A stretch of DNA of 64,000 nucleotides, from assembly GCF_029531655.1 (NCBI RefSeq), contig NZ_JANRMI010000003.1:310001-374000 (forward strand). The letters run 5' to 3'. The translations under genes and the position numbers were made by a program. This stretch comes from Bdellovibrio svalbardensis. GTDB lineage: Bacteria; Bdellovibrionota; Bdellovibrionia; Bdellovibrionales; Bdellovibrionaceae. Below the pieces are notes generated by a model. It worked only from the letters and a program-made list of their open reading frames with translations, was not told where the DNA came from and searched no databases. Positions within the stretch are counted from its first letter, which is position 1. Every line of letters starts with the position of its first letter. Of this stretch, positions 8,078 to 16,914 are shown piece after piece.

Positions 8078-9544
8078 TTATTTCACCCAAAGTTCCATAC
8101 GCGGAACACTCACACCACTTCCCATAAGTTCATCTGAAGCGGGAATTCCTGCCGGAGTTCCCCAGGTAGTCTGAGCTCCCACTCCGTAAAACCAGTTTAC
8201 GCTTCCGACAGACCCATCGGCGAGAGAGTTTCCTGGGATTCCATACTCCAGACCTCCCCAGTAGTTACTGGTCGACTGAATCGCAATGCCCACATAGCCC
8301 GCGGCTGCTTGTGACGTGAAATTGCTCGTTTGTGTCCACCAGTTTCTGGCAGTGGTGGAGCCTGGCCAGTCAATTTTTAACTCATATTTTCCACTGCGCA
8401 CGAAAGAAGAAAGTCGACTTAAAATAGAATATCGCGACGCTAAGGGTGCCGTCGTATTGTACGAAAGAGCTTCGGCGTTATTCGCAAACAGACCGCCCAG
8501 TGGATAGTCGTGGTACATCACTCTTGTCCACCCCCCACCATCGGTAGTCATATCACAAACTACAGGAATGGGCGTGCCGATATTGCCGGGATCAATCGTG
8601 TAGATACCTGAACCGATCGATGCGCCACTATCTAAGATATCTTTGCAGGAATTATACGAAACATAGGTGTCGTCTTCCTTGATCCATAGATTCACTTCTG
8701 CAACTCCCCCAGTAGCTATGATTCCCGTATCTGCCGGGATTCCAGCCGGAGTGCTATAAGCTGCCGTACTACCAATGGCATAAAACCAGTTAGTATGCTG
8801 AACAGATCCATCAAGAAGCGAACTATTGGAATTCGTCGGACCATGCGCACCATTACCCAATTCAAGACCTGCCCAATTTGACAATCGCGTGTCTGTATAA
8901 GCGTTCACTGCAATCGGAACGATGCCTGCCGCCGCGACATCTGAAAGTGGATTCGTTGTTTGCAGCCAAATATTTTTTTGACTATATCCAGGCCAAGTCA
9001 GACGAAAGCGATACTTTCCGGCAGTCACAAAATCCGGAATCTTATTCAAAATAGAATAAAGATTCCCTGTGGGCGCTCCCGTGTTTTTACTAATTGCATC
9101 TCCGACAGTGGTAAAATATCCCCCGGCAATATTGTGTCGGAAAATTCGCGTCCAGCCTCCACCATCTGCCGTCATGTCACAGTATGCCTGATAAGAAGTT
9201 CCAGCGCCCGCCCCATCAGAATCGATCGTATAGGTGCCACTCGCTGGACTTCCCATTAAAGTCAGAATTTCCTTACACGATTTCGGATAACACTGAGTGG
9301 CGGCTATGAAGGCCGGTTTACTTGCCGCGATGAACTGCGCCCATTCAGTTGTCGAATGAGTCGGCACAAACAAGTCACTGCTTGCATGGTTATTCTGCAC
9401 GGTATAGCAGGCTCCTTGAGCGCCACCATCTTTCGCATAGATTCTCATCGAACCGCCACCCGCAGGGATACGATAGCCCTCACTCAAGGTGTTGATCCCT
9501 GCAATCCATGGAAAAAGAATAAGCATGACTAAAAACTTCTTCAT
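8078..9544 (-). CDS. Secreted protein with two fibrinogen-like GGGWT domains
   Basis: 488 residues with an N-terminal signal sequence (MKKFLVMLILFPWIAG). Two homologous units of about 190 residues follow a short head. Each opens with a CKEIL/CKDIL block, then the fibrinogen C-terminal signature (YCDMTADGGGWTR at 121-133, VCDMTTDGGGWTR at 329-341), a GKYRFRLTWPG or GKYELKIDWPG strand, a GLELG/GLEYG block, NWFY and a closing LWIK/LWVK. In animals such domains bind acetylated sugars or proteins; in bacteria they are found sporadically. The gene begins 1 base after the stop of the giant fibre gene, so the two are co-translated. I infer a surface or fibre-associated recognition protein. Loss of the usual calcium and sugar-site residues could not be judged. 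Confidence 0.85.
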   Translation of the reverse strand: MKKFLVMLILFPWIAGINTLSEGYRIPAGGGSMRIYAKDGGAQGACYTVQNNHASSDLFVPTHSTTEWAQFIAASKPAFIAATQCYPKSCKEILTLMGSPASGTYTIDSDGAGAGTSYQAYCDMTADGGGWTRIFRHNIAGGYFTTVGDAISKNTGAPTGNLYSILNKIPDFVTAGKYRFRLTWPGYSQKNIWLQTTNPLSDVAAAGIVPIAVNAYTDTRLSNWAGLELGNGAHGPTNSNSSLLDGSVQHTNWFYAIGSTAAYSTPAGIPADTGIIATGGVAEVNLWIKEDDTYVSYNSCKDILDSGASIGSGIYTIDPGNIGTPIPVVCDMTTDGGGWTRVMYHDYPLGGLFANNAEALSYNTTAPLASRYSILSRLSSFVRSGKYELKIDWPGSTTARNWWTQTSNFTSQAAAGYVGIAIQSTSNYWGGLEYGIPGNSLADGSVGSVNWFYGVGAQTTWGTPAGIPASDELMGSGVSVPRMELWVK

Positions 9545-9545
9545 T

Positions 9546-12500
9546 CTATTTTTCGCTTAAGATTTTTTCAAGACGCTCAAGGCGCACTTTCAAATCTTGA
9601 TTTTCTTTCTCAAGTTTATTTAACCGAGTTTGAGAATTATCCTGAACACTTGCCACAGTTCGCTGTACGTTTTGAACTTGCGATTCACAGCGAGTTTCCG
9701 CTTGAAGGCGTTCCTGATGTTCCTGCTTTAACGCTTCCACCAGAATGGCAACGATATTTCCGTACTGAACGGCTTTATATCCTGATTTTCTATCAGTCTT
9801 CACAAGCTCAGGATAAATTTTCTCAACTTCCTGAGCGATGAAGCCCACAGTCTTTTCATCATTACTTTTCCAAACGAAACTCACACCACGAAGCTGCAAC
9901 ACTTTTGCCAAGGCATCTGGCAAAGTGATGATATCTTTTTTCAAGCGCGCATCTGAGGTGTAAAGATAAGAGGCTGCTTTGACATTGCCATTAACTTCCA
10001 GAACCTCACTTGGCGCTGTCGTACCAATGCCAACATTTCCTGATGATAAGATTGTTATTTTAGCAGTATCTAAAGGACCAATCATCAATGAACCCGAAAC
10101 ACCATTCGTAAGACCAAAACCAATAGTTGTCGAATTCGAAGCCGTCACTGTGTTTGAGCGCCCAAAGATACTGGCATTTCCGGCATTATTGCTCACCGTA
10201 TTTGAAGAACCTATGACTGTCAGGTTGTAACCAAAATTCGACAAGCTTGTAGTAAAGCTATTGGAACTACCGACGACATGCATTCCCGAGGCATTGCCTC
10301 CCCCGGAATTCGTGATGCTATTGCTGGATCCTAAAATATAGTTTCCGCCGGCAAACGTAGAGTTACCACCACCGATAATCGCGTCTCCACTTACTTGGAA
10401 TTTAGTCACAGGAGTTGTGGTTCCAATTCCCACGTTACCACCGGCTTGAACAGTCACTCGAGTCGCGTTATTCGTTTTAATATTTAAGTCAAAGTTGTCA
10501 TTGTTGCCCAGGTTTGAAGTGGCCCCAAAACTATTACCGCCATTTACAAACCCAGAATAAATTGAACTCATAGCATAGCAGCCGTAATTTCCAGAAGCAT
10601 CGAAACTCAAAATTTGATTTACAGCGCAGGTTACTGCCTGCTGAACTGTTCCAGTTCCATTTGTTCCAAGCAAACGGTTGGCGGCCAAAGAAGAGGCACC
10701 AGTACCACCATTTGCAATCGGCAAAACTCCAGTTACCGCAGCCGACTGACTCATGTCGATCGCGCCAAAGACGGGGGCGCCGCCCCCAGCAGGAACTCGC
10801 AGTACTTGATTTGCCGTGCCTGCGGCCGTCGACGTCGGACTTGCACCGACTCCTCCACCAAGAACGACTCCGTTAGCGGTAAGAAGTGACGATGAAGCCA
10901 TCGTCGATGACGAAGAAAAATATGGAATTCCACCTGAGGTGCCACTGGTCAAACCAGTTCCACCTTTGCCAACAGTTACTGTATTCAAAGTGGGATTTGG
11001 ATAAGTACCAGATAGATCCCCACCAGCAGCGCCACCAGGCGCAACTCCCGAAATAGTGACGTTCGCTGCCGCAGTTAATCGACCTTGGGCATCCACCGTA
11101 AATGTTGGCACTTGTGTTGCCGATCCATAGGCGGCCGGGGTCACTGCGGTATTTGCCAATGAAATCGTTCCACTCGATGTAATAGGCCCACCTGACAGTC
11201 CAGTCCCCGTCGCAACACTTGTGACTGTCCCATTTGTTGGAGTCACCCACTTCAAACCACCAGACTGTGCGGAGTCCGCTGAAAGAACTTGGCCGTTAGT
11301 ACCAACAGTCAGTGACACATCGTTAGTTCCATCATTCGTAATTAAAGCACCTTTAGTAGAAATAGGAGAGATTGCATTGAACGCAGTAATTGCTGTTGAG
11401 GCACCCGTACCGCCATTGGCAAGTGGCAAGACCCCTGTCACTTCAGATGCTAAATTGACAGAAGCTCCATTCGTGGCGGCCGTGAGTCTACCTTGAGCAT
11501 CGACAGTAATATTGGCTCTGGTATAAGAACCCGCAGTCACAGCAGTATTTGCCAGATTGAGTGTCACTGCTCCCGATGAGCCACCACCAGAGAGTCCCGT
11601 ACCAGCGCTCACACTTGTAATTGTTCCACCTGAACCATTTGCAGAAGCAATAGAGACCCAAGCTCCTGAATTATACTGATAGATAACTTTAGAATCGGTC
11701 GCAAAATAGATTGCGCCCGCAGAAGGAGAAGCAGGCTTACTTGCATCCAAACCTGTTTGAATCGACGGAGCCCCTCCCGCATTAGAAACCAAAGAATCGG
11801 TAATACCATATCCACTTAATGTCGTCGGTTTACCTGTGGTGATTTTAGTCCAATCCAAAGAAGGAATATCTGTCGCAGCCAAAGCCGCGGAAGAAGTTAC
11901 ACGCCCTTTAGCATCATAGGTAATTTTTGTTCCGGTCGATGCCGTCACGATGGCGGCAAGAGTAGGATTTGGATAGGTTCCGGTTAAATCCCCGCCTGCA
12001 GCTCCGGTAGGCGCACGAGAATTTGTAAGGCGCGTATCATTGCCAAGAACGACTTCTGCAGCCACAGCATCACCCGCCGCAGGAAAATTCTTTGTCGCTG
12101 CTGTCCCCAACCCAAGATTAGTTCTGGCCGTCGCCGCCGTCAGCTCACTCAAATTGTTCGCTGGATTTAATGGAGTGAATCCCAAAGCCGTTTGTTTATT
12201 ATTAAAGACCGTCCAATCTGCTGCTGCCAAATATCCATCTACGGCTCCCGTGGCTCTGGCCATAGAAATCAATGGTGTTGTTGCGCCATTGGTAACTGTC
12301 ACCGGTGCGGTGCCTGAAACGTTTGTGACAGTTCCACCCGCGTTGCTATCTGCAGCTGGAGCCCAATGGGTTCCGTTAAATTTTAAAACTTGTCCAATAC
12401 TTGGTGCGACTGTGAAATTCAAAGGATAACCTTTGATTCTATCAACACTGCTCGCACCTTGAGTGCCCGTGACATCTCCTGCTAGATTGCCGCTGAAGTT

Positions 12501-13544
12501 TGTCGCCAAAGAGGCTGACCCCACCGCCAAAGAAGATTGATTGGTACACTGCCAGCCTGTCGCCACATTCCAAGTCAAAATTTGGCCTGACGAACAAACA
12601 ATCGGAGACAAGGTCGACCCGGTGGAGGAATCAGTTCCCACCAAACGGTTCACACCTGGATTTGCAAAAAGTTTCGAAGTTGAAACAGCGGCATCAGCAA
12701 TTTTAGAGTTGGTGACAGAATTATCCGCCAGACTTGGATTCGGATAGGTCCCGTTAAGAACTCCTCCCGCAGCACCCGTCGGAGTGCGCGCATCGCTAAA
12801 ACGAGAATCATTCCCGGCAGCCACAGTGCCCGCAATAGTTCCAACATTCAAAGTCACTACCGGATTCACCGTATCCGCACTAACAGTTAAATAGGGATTG
12901 CTTCCCGCGGAGGCTGTCACGGTTTTCACAGTGCCACCACTTGCGCCACTGACACCCGAACATCCAAACTTTCTGGTACTGGCATCCCAAGTTAGAAAGT
13001 TTCCACTATCACAATTGATATTGTTATTAACTTCAGTCTTTAAAACAAAATCCGTGGCAACATTACTTCCCAGCATCGCTGACGAAGCAGAGAATCCCGC
13101 ATAAGGTACTGTGCGAATCTCATTGTCCGGGGAAATAGTTTTCCACGAATTTCCATCGTGAAACTTCACCCGCAAGAAACGCCCATCCGTCAAACCAGGA
13201 TTATATGGAGAGTTCCCATCGCATGTTTGCGAAAGAGCATTATTAAAGGCATCTAAAATAGTAAAAGTAGGTGCTGCGGGATAACTGTGTGAATTGCCGA
13301 TGGTGGCATCAAACACTCCGCTGGAGTTCGTCATATCTACATGATTCAACTGCTCGCGATATAACACGCAAGTTTTGTTCGGCGCGAGAACTTCGAATTG
13401 AAAGGAAACGCTAGAATATTCTAGAGGAGAGCCATCTGATTTAAGGATGCGCCCTTGATAGGTCAGTGTCGCAGGCGCCGCATTTGCGCGCACTACGCCC
13501 AGCCATAGCAAAAATAAAAAAGGTAACGTACAGGTTTTTCTCAT
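9546..13544 (-). CDS. Giant fibre adhesin with peptidase S74 chaperone end (mosaic adhesive trimer type)
   Basis: 1332 residues. A signal peptide (1-23) is followed by a head domain beginning TLTYQGRILKSDGSPLEY. The long fibre is built of phage-tail-like repeats: GTYPNP[ST]L units near 265, 523 and 847, LP[LI]ANGGTGAS near 706 and 941, and FTVDAQGRLTAA-type units near 680 and 816. Residues 1055-1145 have a GSSN[ST] periodic beta-roll like a YadA head, and NVGIGTT..P motifs occur near 1037 and 1180. The C-terminus is an intramolecular chaperone of endosialidase (peptidase S74): YTSDARLKKDI holds the Ser1197/Lys1202 self-cleavage dyad, then GFIAQEVEKIYPELV and a coiled coil (about 1268-1332). 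Proteins of this design are the mosaic adhesive trimers that Bdellovibrio uses to recognise prey; assignment to that family is by architecture. Confidence 0.92.
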   Translation of the reverse strand: MRKTCTLPFLFLLWLGVVRANAAPATLTYQGRILKSDGSPLEYSSVSFQFEVLAPNKTCVLYREQLNHVDMTNSSGVFDATIGNSHSYPAAPTFTILDAFNNALSQTCDGNSPYNPGLTDGRFLRVKFHDGNSWKTISPDNEIRTVPYAGFSASSAMLGSNVATDFVLKTEVNNNINCDSGNFLTWDASTRKFGCSGVSGASGGTVKTVTASAGSNPYLTVSADTVNPVVTLNVGTIAGTVAAGNDSRFSDARTPTGAAGGVLNGTYPNPSLADNSVTNSKIADAAVSTSKLFANPGVNRLVGTDSSTGSTLSPIVCSSGQILTWNVATGWQCTNQSSLAVGSASLATNFSGNLAGDVTGTQGASSVDRIKGYPLNFTVAPSIGQVLKFNGTHWAPAADSNAGGTVTNVSGTAPVTVTNGATTPLISMARATGAVDGYLAAADWTVFNNKQTALGFTPLNPANNLSELTAATARTNLGLGTAATKNFPAAGDAVAAEVVLGNDTRLTNSRAPTGAAGGDLTGTYPNPTLAAIVTASTGTKITYDAKGRVTSSAALAATDIPSLDWTKITTGKPTTLSGYGITDSLVSNAGGAPSIQTGLDASKPASPSAGAIYFATDSKVIYQYNSGAWVSIASANGSGGTITSVSAGTGLSGGGSSGAVTLNLANTAVTAGSYTRANITVDAQGRLTAATNGASVNLASEVTGVLPLANGGTGASTAITAFNAISPISTKGALITNDGTNDVSLTVGTNGQVLSADSAQSGGLKWVTPTNGTVTSVATGTGLSGGPITSSGTISLANTAVTPAAYGSATQVPTFTVDAQGRLTAAANVTISGVAPGGAAGGDLSGTYPNPTLNTVTVGKGGTGLTSGTSGGIPYFSSSSTMASSSLLTANGVVLGGGVGASPTSTAAGTANQVLRVPAGGGAPVFGAIDMSQSAAVTGVLPIANGGTGASSLAANRLLGTNGTGTVQQAVTCAVNQILSFDASGNYGCYAMSSIYSGFVNGGNSFGATSNLGNNDNFDLNIKTNNATRVTVQAGGNVGIGTTTPVTKFQVSGDAIIGGGNSTFAGGNYILGSSNSITNSGGGNASGMHVVGSSNSFTTSLSNFGYNLTVIGSSNTVSNNAGNASIFGRSNTVTASNSTTIGFGLTNGVSGSLMIGPLDTAKITILSSGNVGIGTTAPSEVLEVNGNVKAASYLYTSDARLKKDIITLPDALAKVLQLRGVSFVWKSNDEKTVGFIAQEVEKIYPELVKTDRKSGYKAVQYGNIVAILVEALKQEHQERLQAETRCESQVQNVQRTVASVQDNSQTRLNKLEKENQDLKVRLERLEKILSEK

Positions 13545-13956
13545 TGCTGTTTAACTAATCGGCCACTCGTCGTAGAATCTTGAATAAGATTCGGACTAAA
13601 ATGAGCCGACTTAATTAAAAACAAGACTTCAAGATAAACTTTCTATATGAGCTAAACTTTAAAGATACCCTGATGTTCCATAAGCTCATATTCATTATTC
13701 ATAACGCAAAAATATTTTCAAATTAATCAACCCACACAAGCTCAGAAGCCATCCGTTTTAACAGCATACGATTCACCCAAAACGTCCCGTTCGTTGGAGA
13801 ACAAAAAACTCCGACATTATTACAAGAAGTCCCGCGGGAGTTTCACCTTACTTATCTGTATAAATGCAGCTGCCCCCCTTGTATTCGCGCAAGCCCTCAA
13901 AACGACCTTCGACTTAGACTCCGATTGTTTGTGAAAATGAAAATGGAGGAAAATCT
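13545..13956. other. 412-base divergent intergenic region
   Basis: This is the only stretch over 300 bases without a gene. It must hold the promoters of the minus-strand fibre operon and of the plus-strand SDR gene. I see an inverted repeat at 13575-13592, a GGAGG ribosome site just before 13957, and a loose AAACTCC...GGAGTTT pair around 13806-13833 enclosing a CCCGCGGG palindrome. I found no convincing -35/-10 pair and no small gene. Confidence 0.6.
13575..13592. promoter_or_regulatory. Inverted repeat 31 bases upstream of the fibre adhesin start
   Basis: GAATCTT (13575-13581) and AAGATTC (13586-13592) form perfect 7-base arms around GAAT. It lies within the 5' leader or promoter of the fibre operon, so it could be an operator or an mRNA hairpin. 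No binding protein can be named. Confidence 0.4.
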
Positions 13957-14700
13957 ATGAATCGCTTCCAAAACAAAACCGCCTTCATCACCGGGGGCAA
14001 CTCTGGCATCGGTAAAGAATCCGCTCTCATCATTGCCAAAGAGGGAGCCAACATAATGATCGCCGACATTAAAGAGAATAAAGATGTCTTGAAGGAACTG
14101 GAATCATTGGGAGTGAAAGCTGCTTTCATTGCTTGTGATGTTTCGGACCCCATGGCGGTCAAAGAAGCGGTCACCGCCACCGTCAAAACTTTTGGTTCTT
14201 TGGATGTGGCGTTCAACAACGCGGGAGTCGGCGACGAGGGTTTTATCCACGAAAAAACTTTTGAACAGTGGAAAAAAGTGATCGATATCAACTTAAGCGG
14301 TGTCTTTTATTGTATGAAATACGAAATCGAACAAATGCTGCAACAAAAAAATGGAGGGAACATTATCAATGTCTCCTCTATCCTAGGTCAGGTTGGCACC
14401 CCTGGAGCTTCTGCTTATGTCGCCGCCAAGCACGGAGTCGTCGGACTTACCCAAACCGCTGCAGCGGAATATGGAGCTAAGAACATTCGTGTGAATGCCA
14501 TCGGACCCGGATATATCGAAACTCCATTGCTGCATTCTATGAGTCGCGAACAAAAGTATGCTTTGGAACAAATGCACCCCATGAAGCGACTTGGTCGACC
14601 TGAAGAAGTTGCGAAAGCCTTTTTATGGTTAGCCTCAGATGACTCCAGCTTCATGACCGGTGACTACATCCCAGTAGATGGTGGATATCTCGCTCAATAA
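13957..14700 (+). CDS. Short-chain dehydrogenase/reductase
   Basis: 247 residues, a classical SDR. The NAD(P)-binding motif TGGNSGIG is at 12-19, the NNAG motif at about 88, and the catalytic residues are Ser141 (NVSSILG), Tyr154 and Lys158 (AYVAAK). The GPGYIETPL segment after them is typical of the FabG-like branch, and the end GDYIPVDGGYLAQ is canonical. Asp36-Ile (IADIKENKD) at the end of the second strand suggests NAD rather than NADP, tentatively. The substrate cannot be told from sequence. The start has a good GGAGG site (13944-13950). It is a single-gene unit. Confidence 0.95.
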   Translation: MNRFQNKTAFITGGNSGIGKESALIIAKEGANIMIADIKENKDVLKELESLGVKAAFIACDVSDPMAVKEAVTATVKTFGSLDVAFNNAGVGDEGFIHEKTFEQWKKVIDINLSGVFYCMKYEIEQMLQQKNGGNIINVSSILGQVGTPGASAYVAAKHGVVGLTQTAAAEYGAKNIRVNAIGPGYIETPLLHSMSREQKYALEQMHPMKRLGRPEEVAKAFLWLASDDSSFMTGDYIPVDGGYLAQ

Positions 14701-14721
14701 TAATTTTTAACAATCAGGCTC

Positions 14722-14747
14722 GTTGATCTCTTATAATTAAGATCAAC
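14722..14747. other. Inverted repeat downstream of the SDR gene
   Basis: GTTGATCT (14722-14729) and AGATCAAC (14740-14747) are perfect arms around an AT-rich 10-base spacer. There is no T run, so it could equally be an operator for the following peptidase gene or a weak terminator. Confidence 0.35.
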
Positions 14748-14913
14748 CAGCTCCGTGCAAACGTCGACTCGACGGGCGGCCTCGATGAATATGTGGACTG
14801 GTTCTAAAAATCCCCCCCCTTTTGCAAGACCTATGACCTAACCGCTGGTTGGCGATCCTCGAGGAATTTGTTACCGTAAAGTTCCTTCGAATTGCCACCA
14901 TCTGCGAGGTCCC

Positions 14914-16863
14914 ATGAACAAAGTTCTTCTGGCTATTTTAACCGCCAGCCTATTTACCGCTTGCTCCCAAAAATCCCTCAAACCTTCGGGTACTGACGCT
15001 TATTCGGGCTTAGGCAAAGAATCCGTTTCCGAAGCGGACCTGCAAAAATATTCTCCCACAAAGTTGCCGCCGCAGATCGAAACAAAAATCCGCGAGATGA
15101 TGGACATCTCTACACCGGGCTTGGGTCTTCTTCATCCAAACAAGAAGCAACTCTTCTTCACGTGGAAGGTCACTGGAGTTCATCAAATTTGGACCGTCGA
15201 GCAAAAGCGCGGCTTCCCCATCCAGATTACTGGCGGCAAGGATTCAACTCGCCTTCATGACATCACTCCCGATGGCCGGTGGCTCGCAGTAAGCCAAGAC
15301 AAGGATGGACAAGAAAATCCAGGCCTGTTCTTGCTCAGTCCCGACGGTTTAAAAAATATTACGGTCTTCTCAAAACCAAAGATGAGAGCCCGCTTAAGCT
15401 ATATCTCTGATGATTCAAAAACTTTGGTCTATTCAGCCAATGACGAAAAACCTGACGTCAATACTTTCTATCGCTACAACATCACAACGGGTGAACGCGA
15501 AAAAATGTTTGCTGAGGAAGGCCAATGGTTTTTGGCGGACTACACTCGCGATGGTCGTTGGTTGATGGCCAAGTCTCTCTCCAATAGCGCCATTGAATAT
15601 TCAGAGTTTGACCTCAAAACTCGCAAGATTCGCCCGGTCCTTGGCCAAGGAGAAATGGAAGACTTCAATGCTTCCTATGCGAGAAATGAAAAAGATCTTT
15701 TAGTAGTTACTTCTAAATTCACAGACTTCCGAAAACTTTATCTTCTTAAAGGTACAGTTTGGAAAGAGCTCTTCTCAGTTCCGGACTCTGATGTCAGCGA
15801 TATTCAGATCGACCACAAAAGAGAAAAGATTTTGATCAGCACAATTGAACATGCCTACGTGAAACTGCATGGTCTTAGCGCGATCACCTACAAGCCCCTG
15901 CAAATTCCTAATTTTCCGAATGCGGAACATGTTTTTTTAGGCGGCACCACTCGTGATGGTGGGACCACCATGCTGGGTTTATCCTCAGCCCAGGCTCCGA
16001 ACACAAATTACTCATTTGACTGGAAAACCAAGAAACTGACTCAGTGGGTGTATCCAAGCGCGCCTGGAATTAATTTAAAGAAATTCATTTCTGCAAAGTT
16101 GGAATATTATCCAGCCAAAGATGGCACGAAGATCCCCATGTTCGTCAGAAGACCTGCCGAATGCTTGAATAAACTTTGTCCCGTCATCGTGAACTTTCAC
16201 GGCGGCCCAGAGGGTCAAAGCATTCCCGGATTCAGTTCTTGGGCACAAATTTTTATTGATGCGGGATTTATTCTGGTCGAACCCAATGTTCGTGGCAGCG
16301 ATGGCTATGGAAAGAAATGGCTGCACTCTGACGACAAGGCCAAACGCTTAGACGTGATCGGAGACATCGAAGACTGCGCTACCTATATCAAAGCGAACTG
16401 GAAAGTAAATGGCCAAACTCCTAAAGTGGGCATTACAGGTGGCAGCTACGGCGGCTACGCAACTTTGCTTGCTATGACCAAGTATGCCGGCGCCTACGAC
16501 GCGGGCGTCGCGGCTGTCGGTATGAGTAATCTGGTGACCTTCCTGCAAAACACCGCACCTTATCGCCGAGCTCTGCGCATGGCTGAATACGGTGATTTAG
16601 AAAAGGATCATGACGCATTGGTGGCGTTGTCTCCTGTAACTTATATCAACCAACTGAAGTCGCCTTTGATGATCATTCAAGGGGCTAATGATCCGCGCGT
16701 ACCGGTTGGTGAAGCTTTGCAAATCCAAAAACTTTTAGAGAGTAAAAAAATCCCGTCTTCTTTGGTCGTATTCGGTGATGAAGGCCACGGAGCGGAAAAG
16801 AAAGACAATCAGGTTTTGCAAATCGGCCACACCCTGGAATTCTTCGAAAAGTATCTAAAATAG
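14914..16863 (+). CDS. Prolyl oligopeptidase family (S9) serine peptidase, lipoprotein
   Basis: 649 residues. The N-terminus MNKVLLAILTASLFTACSQK reads as a lipoprotein signal with the lipid Cys at 17, so the enzyme is likely anchored in the envelope and faces the periplasm. Residues 60-370 form a WD40-like beta propeller (DITPDGRWLAVS, YTRDGRWLMA, YISDDSKTLVYS). The alpha/beta hydrolase domain then carries the triad Ser511 (GGSYGG), Asp593 (GANDPRVP) and His625 (DEGHG), with the FHGGPEGQ oxyanion region before it. The family removes dipeptides or acyl-amino acids from short peptides. Next on the strand, 51 bases on, is a metallopeptidase gene, so an exported peptide-degrading pair is plausible. 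Confidence 0.93.
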   Translation: MNKVLLAILTASLFTACSQKSLKPSGTDAYSGLGKESVSEADLQKYSPTKLPPQIETKIREMMDISTPGLGLLHPNKKQLFFTWKVTGVHQIWTVEQKRGFPIQITGGKDSTRLHDITPDGRWLAVSQDKDGQENPGLFLLSPDGLKNITVFSKPKMRARLSYISDDSKTLVYSANDEKPDVNTFYRYNITTGEREKMFAEEGQWFLADYTRDGRWLMAKSLSNSAIEYSEFDLKTRKIRPVLGQGEMEDFNASYARNEKDLLVVTSKFTDFRKLYLLKGTVWKELFSVPDSDVSDIQIDHKREKILISTIEHAYVKLHGLSAITYKPLQIPNFPNAEHVFLGGTTRDGGTTMLGLSSAQAPNTNYSFDWKTKKLTQWVYPSAPGINLKKFISAKLEYYPAKDGTKIPMFVRRPAECLNKLCPVIVNFHGGPEGQSIPGFSSWAQIFIDAGFILVEPNVRGSDGYGKKWLHSDDKAKRLDVIGDIEDCATYIKANWKVNGQTPKVGITGGSYGGYATLLAMTKYAGAYDAGVAAVGMSNLVTFLQNTAPYRRALRMAEYGDLEKDHDALVALSPVTYINQLKSPLMIIQGANDPRVPVGEALQIQKLLESKKIPSSLVVFGDEGHGAEKKDNQVLQIGHTLEFFEKYLK

Positions 16864-16872
16864 CCTGATTGA

Positions 16873-16913
16873 GTAACCCTGAAAATTTCCGATAAGGAGT
16901 TTTCAGGAGTTAC
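16873..16913 (+). promoter_or_regulatory. Leader hairpin that covers the ribosome site of the metallopeptidase gene
   Basis: GTAAC(C)CTGAAAA (16873-16885) can pair with TTTTCAG(GA)GTTAC (16900-16913), a 12-pair interrupted stem just before the ATG at 16915. The ribosome site AGGAG (16905-16909) is in the right arm. It could reduce translation unless opened, for example by ribosomes finishing the upstream gene at 16863. The structure is seen; the regulation is inferred. Confidence 0.45.
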
Positions 16914-16914
16914 C

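Noticed and set aside
10500-12900. Tandem DNA repeats as a CRISPR or satellite
   Set aside because: The repeats are degenerate at DNA level and follow codon phase; they are protein repeats of the fibre.
9546-13544. Prophage remnant, because of tail-fibre-like repeats and S74 domain
   Set aside because: No other phage gene is nearby, the protein has a signal peptide, and the architecture fits the exported fibre family of Bdellovibrio.
13806-13833. AAACTCC...GGAGTTT as a terminator
   Set aside because: Arms are 7 bases with a spacer over 13 bases and no T run.
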